DNA of 64,000 bases, from positions 62,001 through 126,000 of the forward strand of contig NZ_JH109152.1 in assembly GCF_000190755.2 (NCBI RefSeq), in the 5' to 3' direction. The notes beneath the pieces were generated by a model, which had not been told where the DNA came from, searched no databases, and worked only from the letters and a program-made list of their open reading frames with translations. A program made the translations under genes and the position numbers. This document shows, one piece after another, positions 35,234-45,161 of this stretch; position 1 is the first letter of the stretch, and the number at the start of each line of letters is the position of its first letter. The DNA is from Methylobacter tundripaludum SV96 (GTDB taxonomy: Bacteria > Pseudomonadota > Gammaproteobacteria > Methylococcales > Methylomonadaceae).

Positions 35234-35984
35234 AAATATGTGGTATCGGTTGTTGATTATCGGCATGGCTTTTTTGTTGATCGAAACGCCGGCTTACGCG
35301 GCAGCGGGGATTGAAGCGGTCACCGTGACGACGGGCAAGCAAGGCGCGCAGACTTATACGGTAACGATCCAGATTCTGGCGTTAATGACCTTGTTAACGG
35401 TGCTTCCGGCGTTGTTGTTGACCATGACTTCATTTACCCGAATCATGATTGTGCTCAGCTTGCTACGGACGGCTTTAGGCACCGGTTCGGCGCCGAGTAA
35501 TCAGGTGTTATTAGGCTTGTCCATGTTTTTGACTATTTTCATTATGATGCCGGTTTTTGACAAGGTGAATGCCGAAGCCGTCCAGCCTTATCTGGAAGAA
35601 AAAATCGACGTTACTGTCGCCATTGAAAAAGCGTCCGAACCCTTCCGGCAATTTATGCTAAAACAGACCAGAGAGGCCGACTTGGAATTATTTATCAGGA
35701 TTTCCGGCAAGGCGGAGCTGGAATCGGCCGAAAATGTGCCGTTTTCGTTATTGCTGCCGGCTTTTGTGACCAGTGAATTGAAAACGGCATTTCAAATAGG
35801 CTTCCTGATTTTCTTGCCTTTTTTAGTTATCGATTTGGTGGTTGCCAGCGTACTGATGTCCATGGGTATGATGATGTTGTCACCGATGATTATTTCCCTG
35901 CCTTTTAAAATAATGCTGTTTGTTCTCGCTGACGGCTGGTCTTTGATCATGGAAATGCTGGCGGCAAGTTTTTATGTTGTGTAA
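35226..35984 (+). CDS. fliP: Flagellar type III export gate protein FliP
   Basis: Core pore protein of the export gate. It has a cleavable signal peptide ([20 protein letters not shown]), [31 protein letters not shown] (in parts) in the conserved N-terminal region, [25 protein letters not shown] (in parts) and [14 protein letters not shown] at the end. At 252 residues it is typical. It overlaps fliO by 8 bases. Confidence 0.97.
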   Translation: MAKNMWYRLLIIGMAFLLIETPAYAAAGIEAVTVTTGKQGAQTYTVTIQILALMTLLTVLPALLLTMTSFTRIMIVLSLLRTALGTGSAPSNQVLLGLSMFLTIFIMMPVFDKVNAEAVQPYLEEKIDVTVAIEKASEPFRQFMLKQTREADLELFIRISGKAELESAENVPFSLLLPAFVTSELKTAFQIGFLIFLPFLVIDLVVASVLMSMGMMMLSPMIISLPFKIMLFVLADGWSLIMEMLAASFYVV

Positions 35985-36000
35985 GGTCGGCAGGTAAATT

Positions 36001-36270
36001 ATGGTACCGGAAACGATTTTCATGGTTGGGCAGGAAGCGATGATTGTTGCGGTTAAGCTGACTGCGCCGGTGTTGCTACCCTCTCTGGCAGTCGGCCTGA
36101 TTATTGCGATGTTTCAAGCGGCCACCCAGATTAATGAGGCGACCTTGACATTTGTGCCCAAGGTCATCGTGATCGGAATTGTTTTGATGATTATGGGGCC
36201 GGGGATGCTGCAAATGTTCCTTGATTATTTTCAGGGCTTGATCAGGGATATTCCGCATTTAATTGGTTGA
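36001..36270 (+). CDS. fliQ: Flagellar export gate protein FliQ
   Basis: An 89-residue protein with two membrane helices; TAPVLLPSLAVGLIIAMFQAATQINEATLTFVPK (in parts) is the conserved core. It forms the outer layer of the export gate. Between fliP and fliR, as usual. Confidence 0.96.
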   Translation: MVPETIFMVGQEAMIVAVKLTAPVLLPSLAVGLIIAMFQAATQINEATLTFVPKVIVIGIVLMIMGPGMLQMFLDYFQGLIRDIPHLIG

Positions 36271-36273
36271 ATT

Positions 36274-37047
36274 TTGAACTTTACCGAAGCGCAAATTCTC
36301 AGCCAAACGGCATTGTTCATCTGGCCGTTAATGCGCATTAGTGCGATGTTTGTAGCGGTGCCGCTGTTTAGTATTAAAGCCGTACCGGCCCGAGTCAGGC
36401 TGATCCTTTCCGTGGTCATAACGCTTGTAGTCATGCCTTTGCTTCCTCCTTTGCCGTCTGTTGAAATGTTCAGCTACGCCGGGTTTATGACGGCTATTGC
36501 ACAGGTTATGATCGGGTTGACGACCGGTTTTATTCTACAGTTGGTTTTTGCCGCAGCCGTTTTTGCAGGGCAAAGCGTTGCTTTAAGTATGGGTTTGGGT
36601 TTTTCGATGATGGTCGATCCGCAAAGCGGACAGCAAGTGCCGGTGATTGCGCAGCTTTATACGGTGACCACTACGTTAATTTTTATCAGTTTGGATGGAC
36701 ACTTGTTGTTAATACAAATGCTGTTGGATAGCTTTAAAACCTTGCCCATCGGCATTGACGGTATAGATAAAGCGGGCATCTGGTCGATTATTGCCTGGAG
36801 CAGCCGGATGTTTGCCGGCGGCTTATTGTTAACCATGCCTATCATTGCCAGTCTGTTGTTGGTGAATATTATTTTTGGGGTGGCGGCCAGAGCGGCTCCG
36901 CAATTACAAATTTTTTCAGTGGGCATACCGGTAACCTTGATGTTGGGTCTGCTGTTGATTTGGAAAACATTGCCTGATGTGCTGGATCAATTTTCGGGAA
37001 TGTTAACGGATGCCTACGATTTGATCGGGCAGTTGTTGCGATTGTAG
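36274..37047 (+). CDS. fliR: Flagellar export gate protein FliR
   Basis: A 257-residue membrane protein that closes the export gate. It starts with a TTG at 36274, three bases after the fliQ stop; the frame offers no better start, and MNFTEAQI fits the family. Several hydrophobic segments, with PLFSIKAVPARVRLILSVV (in parts), GQSVALSMGLGFSMMVDPQSG (in parts) and VAARAAPQLQIFSVGIP being the conserved pieces. Confidence 0.95.
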   Translation: MNFTEAQILSQTALFIWPLMRISAMFVAVPLFSIKAVPARVRLILSVVITLVVMPLLPPLPSVEMFSYAGFMTAIAQVMIGLTTGFILQLVFAAAVFAGQSVALSMGLGFSMMVDPQSGQQVPVIAQLYTVTTTLIFISLDGHLLLIQMLLDSFKTLPIGIDGIDKAGIWSIIAWSSRMFAGGLLLTMPIIASLLLVNIIFGVAARAAPQLQIFSVGIPVTLMLGLLLIWKTLPDVLDQFSGMLTDAYDLIGQLLRL

Positions 37048-37054
37048 ATGAGTT

Positions 37055-38179
37055 ATGTCAGATAACGACGATAAAACCGAAGACCCCACCGGTAAGCGTC
37101 TTGCCGACGCCAGAAAGAAAGGCCAGATTCCAAGGTCCAGGGAACTTAACACCTTTGTCATCCTGATGGCGAGCGCTACCATGTTGCTTACGCAGGGCGG
37201 CACAATCGGCAATGGACTGTTAAAAATCATGCGGACTACGTTTCGGCTGAGCCGCGCAGCCATTTTCGATCCCGATAGCATAACGCTGTATTTAAAGCAG
37301 GCCATGATAGACACGGTCATGTTGCTTGCGCCGTTTATGGCGGTGATGGTTGTTGTCGCAATCGTCACGCCCATATCGATGGGCGGCTGGGTATTCAGTT
37401 GGGAGGCTATAGCTTTTAATCCGTCAAAAATGAATCCAATTGCAGGGATTGCCAGGATTTTTGCCATACGGGGATTGGTTGAGTTATTCAAAGCATTATT
37501 GAAGATTTTGTTGGTTTTTGCTGTTGCCGTTGCCTTGTACCGATCTTTTATCGGCGAATTACTAAGCTTGGGCGGCGAGTCGCCGATTCACTCAATCGGT
37601 CATGCGCTGGACATTATCGGTACGTGTATTTTGCTGCTCAGTAGTTCATTGATACTGGTTGTGATGATTGATGTACCTTATCAACTGTGGGACCACAGTA
37701 AAAACATGAAAATGTCCAAGCAGGAAATCAAGGATGAAAATAAGGATGCGGAGGGCAGTCCTGAGGTGAAAGGGCGGCAGCGCAGAATGCAAATGGAGAC
37801 GGCGCAAAGACGCATGATGGAGGAAGTGCCGAAAGCCGACGTTATTGTGACTAATCCGAGTCATTATGCGGTGGCTTTAAAATATGACCAAAATTCGAAT
37901 AGTGCGCCCAAACTGGTCGCCAAGGGCGTCGATTTGATTGCCGCCCAAATCCGTAATGCTGCGATAGGTTCCGGTGTGCCGTTGGTGGCGTCCCCGCCTT
38001 TAGCCAGAGCGTTGTATTATTCGACCGAGTTAGATAGAGAAATACCGCAGGGACTTTATTTAGCCGTAGCCCAAATACTCGCCTATGTGTATCAGTTAAA
38101 AGCGGCTCAGAAAAATGATTGGAGAGCGCCATTGCCACCGGAAAATATTAACGTGCCTGACGAATTTAAACAGGATTAG
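37055..38179 (+). CDS. flhB: Flagellar export switch protein FlhB
   Basis: Membrane protein whose cytoplasmic part cuts itself to change substrate from rod/hook to filament. It has the N-terminal SDNDDKTEDPTGKRLADARKKG in parts, four membrane helices, then KDENKDAEGSPEVKGRQRRMQ. The cleavage site reads NPSHYAVAL in place of the usual NPTH: Asn-Pro is kept, but Thr is Ser. The protein ends after SPPLARALYYSTELDREIPQGLY (in parts) and a short tail. At 374 residues it has the normal length. Confidence 0.95.
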   Translation: MSDNDDKTEDPTGKRLADARKKGQIPRSRELNTFVILMASATMLLTQGGTIGNGLLKIMRTTFRLSRAAIFDPDSITLYLKQAMIDTVMLLAPFMAVMVVVAIVTPISMGGWVFSWEAIAFNPSKMNPIAGIARIFAIRGLVELFKALLKILLVFAVAVALYRSFIGELLSLGGESPIHSIGHALDIIGTCILLLSSSLILVVMIDVPYQLWDHSKNMKMSKQEIKDENKDAEGSPEVKGRQRRMQMETAQRRMMEEVPKADVIVTNPSHYAVALKYDQNSNSAPKLVAKGVDLIAAQIRNAAIGSGVPLVASPPLARALYYSTELDREIPQGLYLAVAQILAYVYQLKAAQKNDWRAPLPPENINVPDEFKQD

Positions 38180-38185
38180 CAGGGT

Positions 38186-40285
38186 ATGGATTTTACTAAA
38201 TTAAAAGCAGCGTTGGCGGTATTGAGCAAAGCCGAGTTGGGCGCGCCATTGGTTATCGTCATGGTTTTGGCGATGCTGATATTGCCGCTGCCGGCATTCG
38301 TGCTCGACCTGTTTTTTACCTTTAACATCGCTTTCTCGTTAATCATCCTGCTGGTCGTTGTTTATACGCTTAAACCTTTGGAATTTGCGTCATTCCCAAC
38401 GGTTATTCTGCTTGCGACCATATTACGTTTGGCGCTGAACGTGGCTTCGACGCGTATCGTATTGATTGAAGGACATAAGGGCGGCGATGCCGCCGGTAAG
38501 GTGATTGAGGCCTTCGGCGCTTTTGTTATCGGCGGTAACTTTGCCGTGGGTTTGGTGGTTTTTGCGATTTTGATCATCATTAACTTCATGGTCGTCACCA
38601 AGGGCGCCGGGCGGATTGCGGAAGTCGGGGCGAGGTTTACGCTGGATGCGATGCCGGGCAAGCAAATGGCGATCGATGCGGATTTGAATGCAGGCTTGCT
38701 GACTCAGGATGAAGCGCGTGAGCGGCGCGCCGAAGTGGCTACCGAAGCGGATTTTTACGGTTCCATGGACGGGGCGAGCAAATTCGTCAGGGGCGATGCG
38801 ATTGCCGGGATTATTATTTTATTTGTCAACATGATCGGCGGTTTGGCCATTGGCGTTCTTCAGCATGATTTGAGTTTTGCCGATGCAGGAAAGATTTATG
38901 TATTACTGTCCATTGGTGACGGTTTAGTCGCTCAGATCCCTTCGTTGTTATTGTCGGTAGCCTCCGCACTGGTGGTCACCAAGGTGGGCAGCAGCGGCGA
39001 AAATATCGGGCAACAGGTTACGGCGCAGCTATTTGCAAATCCCAAGGCGTTAACGGTTACGGCAGCGGTGATAGGCGCGCTGGGTATCATTCCGGGCATG
39101 CCGAATATGGTCTTTATCATACTGGCTTCGGTTCTGGCCGGTTCGGCCTATTTAATTGAGAAGCGACATAAAGAAGCCGAGTTGGTTGCTATCGATTATC
39201 CGCAGGAGCAGATTCAAAACCTAGCCGCTCCCGAGACCAAAGAGTTGGGCTGGGATGATGTGATGCCGGTTGATGTTGTCGGCCTGGAAGTGGGTTACCG
39301 GCTCATTCCCTTGGTGGACAAGAATCAGGGCGGACAACTGATGGTTCGTATCAAGGGCGTACGGAAAAAACTGTCGCAAGAGCTGGGTTTTTTAATCCCG
39401 TCGGTGCATATCCGGGACAATCTTGATTTAAGTCCAACAGCCTACCGGATTTCGCTGATGGGAGTAACGGTAGGCGAGGCTGAAATCATGCCGGATATGG
39501 ATATGGCGATTAATCCGGGCCGTGTTTTTGGCACCTTGAAGGGCAATGCGTGCAAGGATCCCGCTTTTGGCCTGGATGCTGTGTGGATAGAACCAAACCA
39601 GAAAGATCATGCGCAAACCCTCGGCTATACGGTAGTCGACCCTGGAACAGTGGTGGCGACCCACCTGAGTCATCTTTTGCAATCGCATGCCCACGAATTA
39701 TTCGGTTACGAAGAGGCGCATAAAATACTCGATAATCTGGCCAAGTCTGCCCCTAAACTGGTCGAGGATCTGGTTCCGAAAACATTGCCGTTAGGTGTGG
39801 TGGTCAAAGTACTGCAAAACCTGTTGCAAGAGCATGTACCTATCCGGGATATGCGCAGCATAGTCGAAACTTTGGCGGAGTACGGACTCAGGAGTCAAGA
39901 TCCCGACATCTTAACGTCAGCGGTGCGTGCGGCATTAGGTCGATTAATTATCCATGAAATCAGTGGGATGCAGAATGAGTTGCCGGTTATTACGTTGGAT
40001 CATGAATTGGAACAGTTATTGCATAAATCTTTGCAAACGGCAGGCGAAAGCGGTGTTGGGGTCGAGCCGGGGTTAGCGGAACAAATGCATACATCGTTAC
40101 AGGAAAGTATGCAAAAAATGGAAATGGAAGGACAAACGGCGGTATTGCTGGTTTCTTCTTATATCCGTCCGTGGTTATCCCGATTCGTTCGCCATTCAAT
40201 TCCCGGATTACATGTCTTGGCATACAATGAAATACCGGCTGATCGTCAGATCAAAGTGGTTTCAACTGTCGGACGAAGAACATAG
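38186..40285 (+). CDS. flhA: Flagellar export protein FlhA
   Basis: The largest export gate membrane protein. It has eight membrane helices in the first ~330 residues, with TVILLATILRLALNVASTRIVL (in parts), the FHIPEP-loop region (GRIAEVGARFTLDAMPGKQMAIDADLNAG in parts), then the cytoplasmic nonameric ring domain with EVGYRLIPLVD and LVVPKTLPLGV-like text (LVPKTLPLGVVVKVLQNLLQE in parts). At 699 residues it is full length. Six bases follow flhB. Confidence 0.97.
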   Translation: MDFTKLKAALAVLSKAELGAPLVIVMVLAMLILPLPAFVLDLFFTFNIAFSLIILLVVVYTLKPLEFASFPTVILLATILRLALNVASTRIVLIEGHKGGDAAGKVIEAFGAFVIGGNFAVGLVVFAILIIINFMVVTKGAGRIAEVGARFTLDAMPGKQMAIDADLNAGLLTQDEARERRAEVATEADFYGSMDGASKFVRGDAIAGIIILFVNMIGGLAIGVLQHDLSFADAGKIYVLLSIGDGLVAQIPSLLLSVASALVVTKVGSSGENIGQQVTAQLFANPKALTVTAAVIGALGIIPGMPNMVFIILASVLAGSAYLIEKRHKEAELVAIDYPQEQIQNLAAPETKELGWDDVMPVDVVGLEVGYRLIPLVDKNQGGQLMVRIKGVRKKLSQELGFLIPSVHIRDNLDLSPTAYRISLMGVTVGEAEIMPDMDMAINPGRVFGTLKGNACKDPAFGLDAVWIEPNQKDHAQTLGYTVVDPGTVVATHLSHLLQSHAHELFGYEEAHKILDNLAKSAPKLVEDLVPKTLPLGVVVKVLQNLLQEHVPIRDMRSIVETLAEYGLRSQDPDILTSAVRAALGRLIIHEISGMQNELPVITLDHELEQLLHKSLQTAGESGVGVEPGLAEQMHTSLQESMQKMEMEGQTAVLLVSSYIRPWLSRFVRHSIPGLHVLAYNEIPADRQIKVVSTVGRRT

Positions 40286-40301
40286 CACATGAGGCTAAAT
40301 T

Positions 40302-41729
40302 ATGAAGATTAAACGTTTTTTTGCGGAAGACATACGCCAGGCCATGCGAATGGTTAAAGAAGAATTGGGCGCAGATGCAGTCATCATGTCAAACAAGTCT
40401 GTTGACGGCGGCGTTGAAATTGTCGCCGCGCGCGATTTTGACGAGCAGCTGATCCAAAGCAAATTGCAAAAACAGGCCGTCGAGCAACAATCTTCCACCA
40501 TCCATGGCAGTCGCGAAACTAAAAAAATCGATTTGCCTGATTTTGAAGCGGAAAAGAATCGTTTACATGTATTAAGCAGCCAGAGAAAACAAAGTGCCGA
40601 TGGTTTCGTGCCTGAGCGTCCTCCCGTGCGCCGAAATATTGACCAATATGTCGGCTATGCAGAAAAAGTACATCTACGCGGAAATATGGAAACGGTAACG
40701 GCAAAAGTCGCCAAGCCGGTTGCACCTGCCGTAACACAAAGGCCTAAGCAAGCGGAAAGACCTATGCAAATAGTTATTCCGCCCGAAAAGCAGAGCAGTC
40801 CGGCTGATAATCTGCTCCTGGAAATGAGCAAGGAGCTTAAATCCTTAAGGTCTGCGATGGACTCCAAACTATCCAGCGTTAGCTGGGGCGCAGCGTCGCA
40901 AACCAATCCGGTCAGGGCTGATTTGCTACAACGATTGGCGGGAATGAGCATTTCAAGAAAACTGAGCGTTAAAATCGCTAACCGCTTTACCAATCACACT
41001 GATCCCGAACTGGTTTTTAGTCAAGCCCAGGAACTGTTGGCGAAAGTGCTGCCCGTAGCCGGCGATGATTTGCTGCAACACGGCGGCATTGCCGCTTTAG
41101 TAGGACCTACCGGCGTAGGAAAAACCACAACGATTGCCAAGCTGGCCGCCAAATTCATTTTAAAGCACGGACCCAGACAGGTTGCCTTGATTACCACCGA
41201 TAATTACCGTATCGGCGCGCATGAGCAACTGAATACCTATGGACGGATACTTGACGTTCCTGTTCGGGTGGCATCCAGCGCCGCTGAATTGCGTAATCTT
41301 ATCAATGGTTTTTCGGACAAGCGCCTTATTTTGATCGATACTGCCGGTATGAGCCAACGCGATATGAAGCTGGTCGAGCAGATTAATACCCTGCAACAAA
41401 GCGGTATCGACATTAAATCCTATCTGGTGATGTCGGCGGCAACCGAATACAAAGCCATGAATGAAATTATCAAAGCCTTCCAGGTTTTTGAACCGCAAGC
41501 GAGTATTTTGACTAAACTTGACGAAGCCGCAACGATTGGCTCGGCCGTTTCTTCAATCATAGAGAACAACCTGCCGTTGTCTTTTATTGCCGACGGCCAG
41601 CAAGTGCCTGAAGACATGCATAGCCCTTGCGCCCGGACTTTAATCGCACAATGTGTGGCTGAGTTGGATGAAGAAAATGATTATAACGATGTCAATAACG
41701 AAGCTTGGGCGGCGCAAGGCTATGCATAA
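40302..41729 (+). CDS. flhF: Flagellar SRP-like GTPase FlhF
   Basis: Places flagella at the pole and sets their number. The N-terminal domain starts MKIKRFFAEDIRQAMRMVKE, a variable linker follows (~65-200), and the NG GTPase domain has the P-loop VGPTGVGKTTTIAKLAAK (in parts) at about residue 265-275, DTAGMSQRD, and TKLDEA as the NKxD-type motif. At 475 residues it fits. It overlaps fleN by 8 bases. Confidence 0.96.
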   Translation: MKIKRFFAEDIRQAMRMVKEELGADAVIMSNKSVDGGVEIVAARDFDEQLIQSKLQKQAVEQQSSTIHGSRETKKIDLPDFEAEKNRLHVLSSQRKQSADGFVPERPPVRRNIDQYVGYAEKVHLRGNMETVTAKVAKPVAPAVTQRPKQAERPMQIVIPPEKQSSPADNLLLEMSKELKSLRSAMDSKLSSVSWGAASQTNPVRADLLQRLAGMSISRKLSVKIANRFTNHTDPELVFSQAQELLAKVLPVAGDDLLQHGGIAALVGPTGVGKTTTIAKLAAKFILKHGPRQVALITTDNYRIGAHEQLNTYGRILDVPVRVASSAAELRNLINGFSDKRLILIDTAGMSQRDMKLVEQINTLQQSGIDIKSYLVMSAATEYKAMNEIIKAFQVFEPQASILTKLDEAATIGSAVSSIIENNLPLSFIADGQQVPEDMHSPCARTLIAQCVAELDEENDYNDVNNEAWAAQGYA

Positions 41730-42594
41730 GCAACCTGATCAAGCAGCCGGGATAAGAAGAATGAATAAAATAAAACCCGTTCGGGTTATCGCCGTCACCA
41801 GCGGCAAGGGTGGCGTGGGCAAAACAAACTTGTCGGTTAACATTGGCATATCGCTGTCGCAAATGGGGCAGCGAGTGGTGTTAATGGATGCCGATATGGG
41901 ATTGGCTAATGTCGATATTTTGTTAGGCGTGTATCCCAAGTTCAACCTTTCTCATGTGCTGTCAGGAGAAAAAACACTGGATGAAATCATGATTGACGGA
42001 CCCTCGGGATTGAGAGTGATTCCAGGTGCATCCGGCATTCAGAAGATGTCTGAACTGACCACCGTTGAACAAGCGGCAGTGATCCATGCTTTTAGCGAGA
42101 TCGACCAGGATATCGATGTATTGATTGTCGATACAGCGGCCGGCATATCGGCAAGTGTGGTCAACTTTGCCCGCGCCTGCCAGGAGATTATCGTTGTTGT
42201 GTGCGACGAGCCGACATCGTTAACCGATGCTTATGCCTTTATTAAGTTGCTTAACAGGGATTATGGCCTGTCCCATTTCCATGTGATAACCAATATGGTT
42301 CAAACCGCTCAGCAAGGTATCGCGTTATTCCAGAAACTAAGCAAAGTCACTGATCGCTATCTGGATGTTACCCTGAAGTTTGCAGGCGCAGTACCGTATG
42401 ACGAATATTTGCGCAAATCGGTTCAAAAACAAACGCCGGTGGTTATGGGCTTTCCCAGAAGCAAGGCATCGCTCGCGTTGAAAACGATAGCCGCAAGAAT
42501 TGACAGCTGGCCGCTGAAATCCCAGGCGGGCGGTTATATTGAGTTTTTTATTGAAAGAATGATTCAATACGGATCCCAAAAGGATGTTGCGTGA
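41722..42594 (+). CDS. fleN: Flagellar number regulator FleN/FlhG (MinD-like ATPase)
   Basis: A ParA/MinD-type ATPase that limits flagellar number, usually by inhibiting the FleQ regulator. It has the deviant Walker A SGKGGVGKTNLSVN near residue 25, MDADMGLANVDILLG, and VDTAAGISASVVNFARAC. The ATG at 41722 overlaps the flhF stop and gives 290 residues. The order flhF-fleN-fliA matches polar flagellates. Confidence 0.95.
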   Translation: MHKQPDQAAGIRRMNKIKPVRVIAVTSGKGGVGKTNLSVNIGISLSQMGQRVVLMDADMGLANVDILLGVYPKFNLSHVLSGEKTLDEIMIDGPSGLRVIPGASGIQKMSELTTVEQAAVIHAFSEIDQDIDVLIVDTAAGISASVVNFARACQEIIVVVCDEPTSLTDAYAFIKLLNRDYGLSHFHVITNMVQTAQQGIALFQKLSKVTDRYLDVTLKFAGAVPYDEYLRKSVQKQTPVVMGFPRSKASLALKTIAARIDSWPLKSQAGGYIEFFIERMIQYGSQKDVA

Positions 42595-43319
42595 GCGGCG
42601 TGGCAATGTACACTTCGGTACAGGCTGGAGGCACCGATGAGCGTGTCATGCAGCATGCACCGTTAGTTAAGCGCATTGCCTACCACTTATTGGGCAGATT
42701 GCCCGATTCCGTTCAAGTCGATGATTTGATTCAGGCAGGGATGCTCGGTTTACTGGAAGCCATCAAGAATTACGATGCCTCGCAAGGCGCCAGTTTCGAT
42801 ACCTACGCCGGAATTCGTATCCGCGGTTCTATGCTGGATGAGGTCCGGCGTAGCGACTGGACGCCGCGCTCCGTGCATAAAAAATCACGGATGGTTTCTG
42901 ACGCCATACGGACGATCGAAAATAAAACCGGGCGCGAGGCAAGAGACGTCGATGTGGCTAAGTATTTAGGCATAGCGATTGATGAATATAATCACATTCT
43001 TCAGGATTCAAGCAGCTGCCGAGTATTCAGCGTCGAAGAATTGGCGCAAGATGGAGATCATTACATGGATGAAACCCTGAGTCATGAAGAAGGCCCGGTA
43101 GACGGCTTAAGTCGTGAAGGATTTCAGCAGGCATTGGCAAACGCCATCATGGGTTTGCCCGAGCGCGAACGCCTGGTTATTTCGCTCTATTATGATGAAG
43201 AGTTCAACTTGCGCGAAATCGGCGAAGTTTTGAATATTAGTGAATCCAGAGTCAGCCAAATCTGCACTCAGGCCGTGTTGAGGTTGCGTTCAAGACTGTC
43301 TGACTGGATAAACGATTAG
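42591..43319 (+). CDS. fliA: Flagellar sigma factor FliA (sigma-28)
   Basis: RNA polymerase sigma factor for late flagellar genes. It has region 2 (VKRIAYHLLGRLPDSVQVDDLIQAGMLGLLEAI in parts; GASFDTYAGIRIRGSMLDEVR in parts) and region 4 (LPERERLVISLYYDEEFNLREIGEVL in parts; ESRVSQICTQAV). The GTG at 42591 overlaps the fleN stop and has AAAGGA in front; the ATG at 42606 is the alternative. 242 residues. Confidence 0.96.
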   Translation: MSGVAMYTSVQAGGTDERVMQHAPLVKRIAYHLLGRLPDSVQVDDLIQAGMLGLLEAIKNYDASQGASFDTYAGIRIRGSMLDEVRRSDWTPRSVHKKSRMVSDAIRTIENKTGREARDVDVAKYLGIAIDEYNHILQDSSSCRVFSVEELAQDGDHYMDETLSHEEGPVDGLSREGFQQALANAIMGLPERERLVISLYYDEEFNLREIGEVLNISESRVSQICTQAVLRLRSRLSDWIND

Positions 43320-43337
43320 TTATCTGAAAGCTGGAAA

Positions 43338-44093
43338 ATGGATATTTTAAGCATCGCGGGTATTTTTGTCGGGGTCGGCGCGATTCTGTTGGGCATCATG
43401 CTGGACGGCGGCGACATCCATTCGTTGGTCAACGTACCTGCGCTTATTATTGTGTTCGGGGGTACATTCGGGGCGACGCTTTTGCAATACCCGCCAGCCG
43501 TTTTTGTCAGAAGCATGAAAATGTTTTCGTGGGTGCTCATATCAAAAGAAATGAATCTTTCAGAGCAAATCGATAAGGTGATTTACTGGAGTTTGCTGGC
43601 GCGAAAGGAAGGTTTATTGGGGCTTGAAGATGCGCTGCCCAAGGAAGAAGATCCGTTTATAAAAAAAGGCTTACAGTTGTTGGTTGACGGTAATGATCCT
43701 GATGCCATACGCGACATATTGGAGATGGACATGGATGCCAAGGAAAGTATGGGCTTACAGGCGGCAGGAGTGTATGAGGCGATGGGGGGTTATGCGCCGA
43801 CCATCGGCATACTCGGCGCCGTGATGGGCTTGATTCATGTCATGCAGAACCTGACCAATCCGGAACTTTTAGGGCAAGGGATAGCGACGGCTTTTGTCGC
43901 GACAATCTATGGCGTAGGTTCCGCCAACCTGGTTTTTTTGCCGGTTGCCAATAAACTAAAAGCGCATGTGCTTGCCTTGACCCAGGCCAGGGAAATGTTG
44001 GCTGAGGGTATTATTTCTATTGCAGAGGGTCAAAATCCAAGAAATATAAAGCTGAAATTGGGCGGCTATCTGCATGACTCCTATAAAGACTAG
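43338..44093 (+). CDS. motC: Flagellar stator protein MotC (MotA/PomA family)
   Basis: Stator channel subunit of the inner membrane. Four hydrophobic segments; LDGGDIHSLVNVPALIIVFGGTFGA (in parts) near the start and MGGYAPTIGILGAVMGLIHVMQNL (in parts) are the signature of the MotC/PomA branch. 251 residues. It directly follows fliA; in Pseudomonas, four che genes lie in between. Paired with motD three bases later. Confidence 0.93.
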   Translation: MDILSIAGIFVGVGAILLGIMLDGGDIHSLVNVPALIIVFGGTFGATLLQYPPAVFVRSMKMFSWVLISKEMNLSEQIDKVIYWSLLARKEGLLGLEDALPKEEDPFIKKGLQLLVDGNDPDAIRDILEMDMDAKESMGLQAAGVYEAMGGYAPTIGILGAVMGLIHVMQNLTNPELLGQGIATAFVATIYGVGSANLVFLPVANKLKAHVLALTQAREMLAEGIISIAEGQNPRNIKLKLGGYLHDSYKD

Positions 44094-44096
44094 GCT

Positions 44097-44948
44097 ATGG
44101 CAAGGCGCAGGAAAAGACCTATAGCGGACACTAATAATCATGATCGATGGATGGTGTCTTACGCAGATTTTATAACCTTGTTATTTGCCTTTTTTGTGGT
44201 CATGTATTCAATCTCTTCGGTAAATGAAGGGAAGTACAAGACACTGTCCGATTCATTAGGCGAAGCATTTTCAAATAAAGAACAGCAGGGTAATGAGATT
44301 GCCCCTATTCAGATAGGCACTTTGCCGACGACTATTCAGCCCATTCCATTAGAAAATCCAACGGCGGTAGAAGTTGAAGAAAGACGCGAGTTGAGTGAAG
44401 AAATATTAAAAGAAAGAAAGCAGTTGAGTCAGGTGTCAGGCCAATTCGAACAGGTTTTAGCGCCTTTTATCCAAGATAATCTGGTTTCAGTCAAGAAAAA
44501 CGACTATTGGATAGAGCTGGAAATGAATAGCGAAATGCTGTTCTTGAGCGGTGAGGCGGAATTATCCAAAAAAGCGATACCGGTGTTACAAAAGATTGTC
44601 GAGGTGATTAATCCATTGCCTAATATGGTTAATATTGAAGGACACACCGATAATATTCCTATCGATAACATAAAATTCAGGTCGAATTGGGATTTGTCAT
44701 CCGCCCGGGCAACCAGTGTTGTGCATGAGTTTGTTAAGGAGGGCATTAATCCTCCTCGTTTGTCGGCAATTGGGTATGGAGAATTTCATCCTATTGGCGA
44801 TAACAAAATAGAGGCGGGTCGATTTAAGAACAGGCGAGTGGTTCTGGTTTTAATGTCGCAGGCTTTTGCGCGTTATGGAGCTAATGATGAAGAACGCGCC
44901 AAATTATTGAACTTGGCTCCGACAGCGACTGCTGTTGGTCAACCATAA
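44097..44948 (+). CDS. motD: Flagellar stator protein MotD (MotB/OmpA family)
   Basis: Stator subunit that anchors the channel to peptidoglycan. The single membrane helix near residues 20-42 includes the conserved Asp of YADFITLLFAFFVVMYSISS, and the OmpA-like domain has EGHTDNIPI, NWDLSSARATSVV and GYGEFHP. 283 residues. It completes the stator pair with motC. Confidence 0.94.
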   Translation: MARRRKRPIADTNNHDRWMVSYADFITLLFAFFVVMYSISSVNEGKYKTLSDSLGEAFSNKEQQGNEIAPIQIGTLPTTIQPIPLENPTAVEVEERRELSEEILKERKQLSQVSGQFEQVLAPFIQDNLVSVKKNDYWIELEMNSEMLFLSGEAELSKKAIPVLQKIVEVINPLPNMVNIEGHTDNIPIDNIKFRSNWDLSSARATSVVHEFVKEGINPPRLSAIGYGEFHPIGDNKIEAGRFKNRRVVLVLMSQAFARYGANDEERAKLLNLAPTATAVGQP

Positions 44949-45003
44949 TGCCGATTCGGTTAACAATAACGTAAAATGACTGCTAATATTAAAAAATGAG
45001 TCG

Positions 45004-45133
45004 CGTAGGTCGGGTTACGACTGCAAGGATGCAGGAGGTAGAGCAATGCAGGAGCGATTGCCGTGCGATAGCACAATCCGGCCTATTCAAGCGGCAAATG
45101 TTGGGTTACGGCTACGGCCTAACCCAACCTACG
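45004..45133. repeat. Inverted repeat element with nested 28-base core
   Basis: CGTAGGTCGGGTTACG on the left is inverted against CGGCCTAACCCAACCTACG on the right. Positions 45017-45044 hold the inverted copy of the 28-base core also found at 17100-17127 and 55323-55350, with one mismatch. Confidence 0.7.
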
Positions 45134-45161
45134 GCAATAAAGTCAGTCATGGGAGGCCAGT

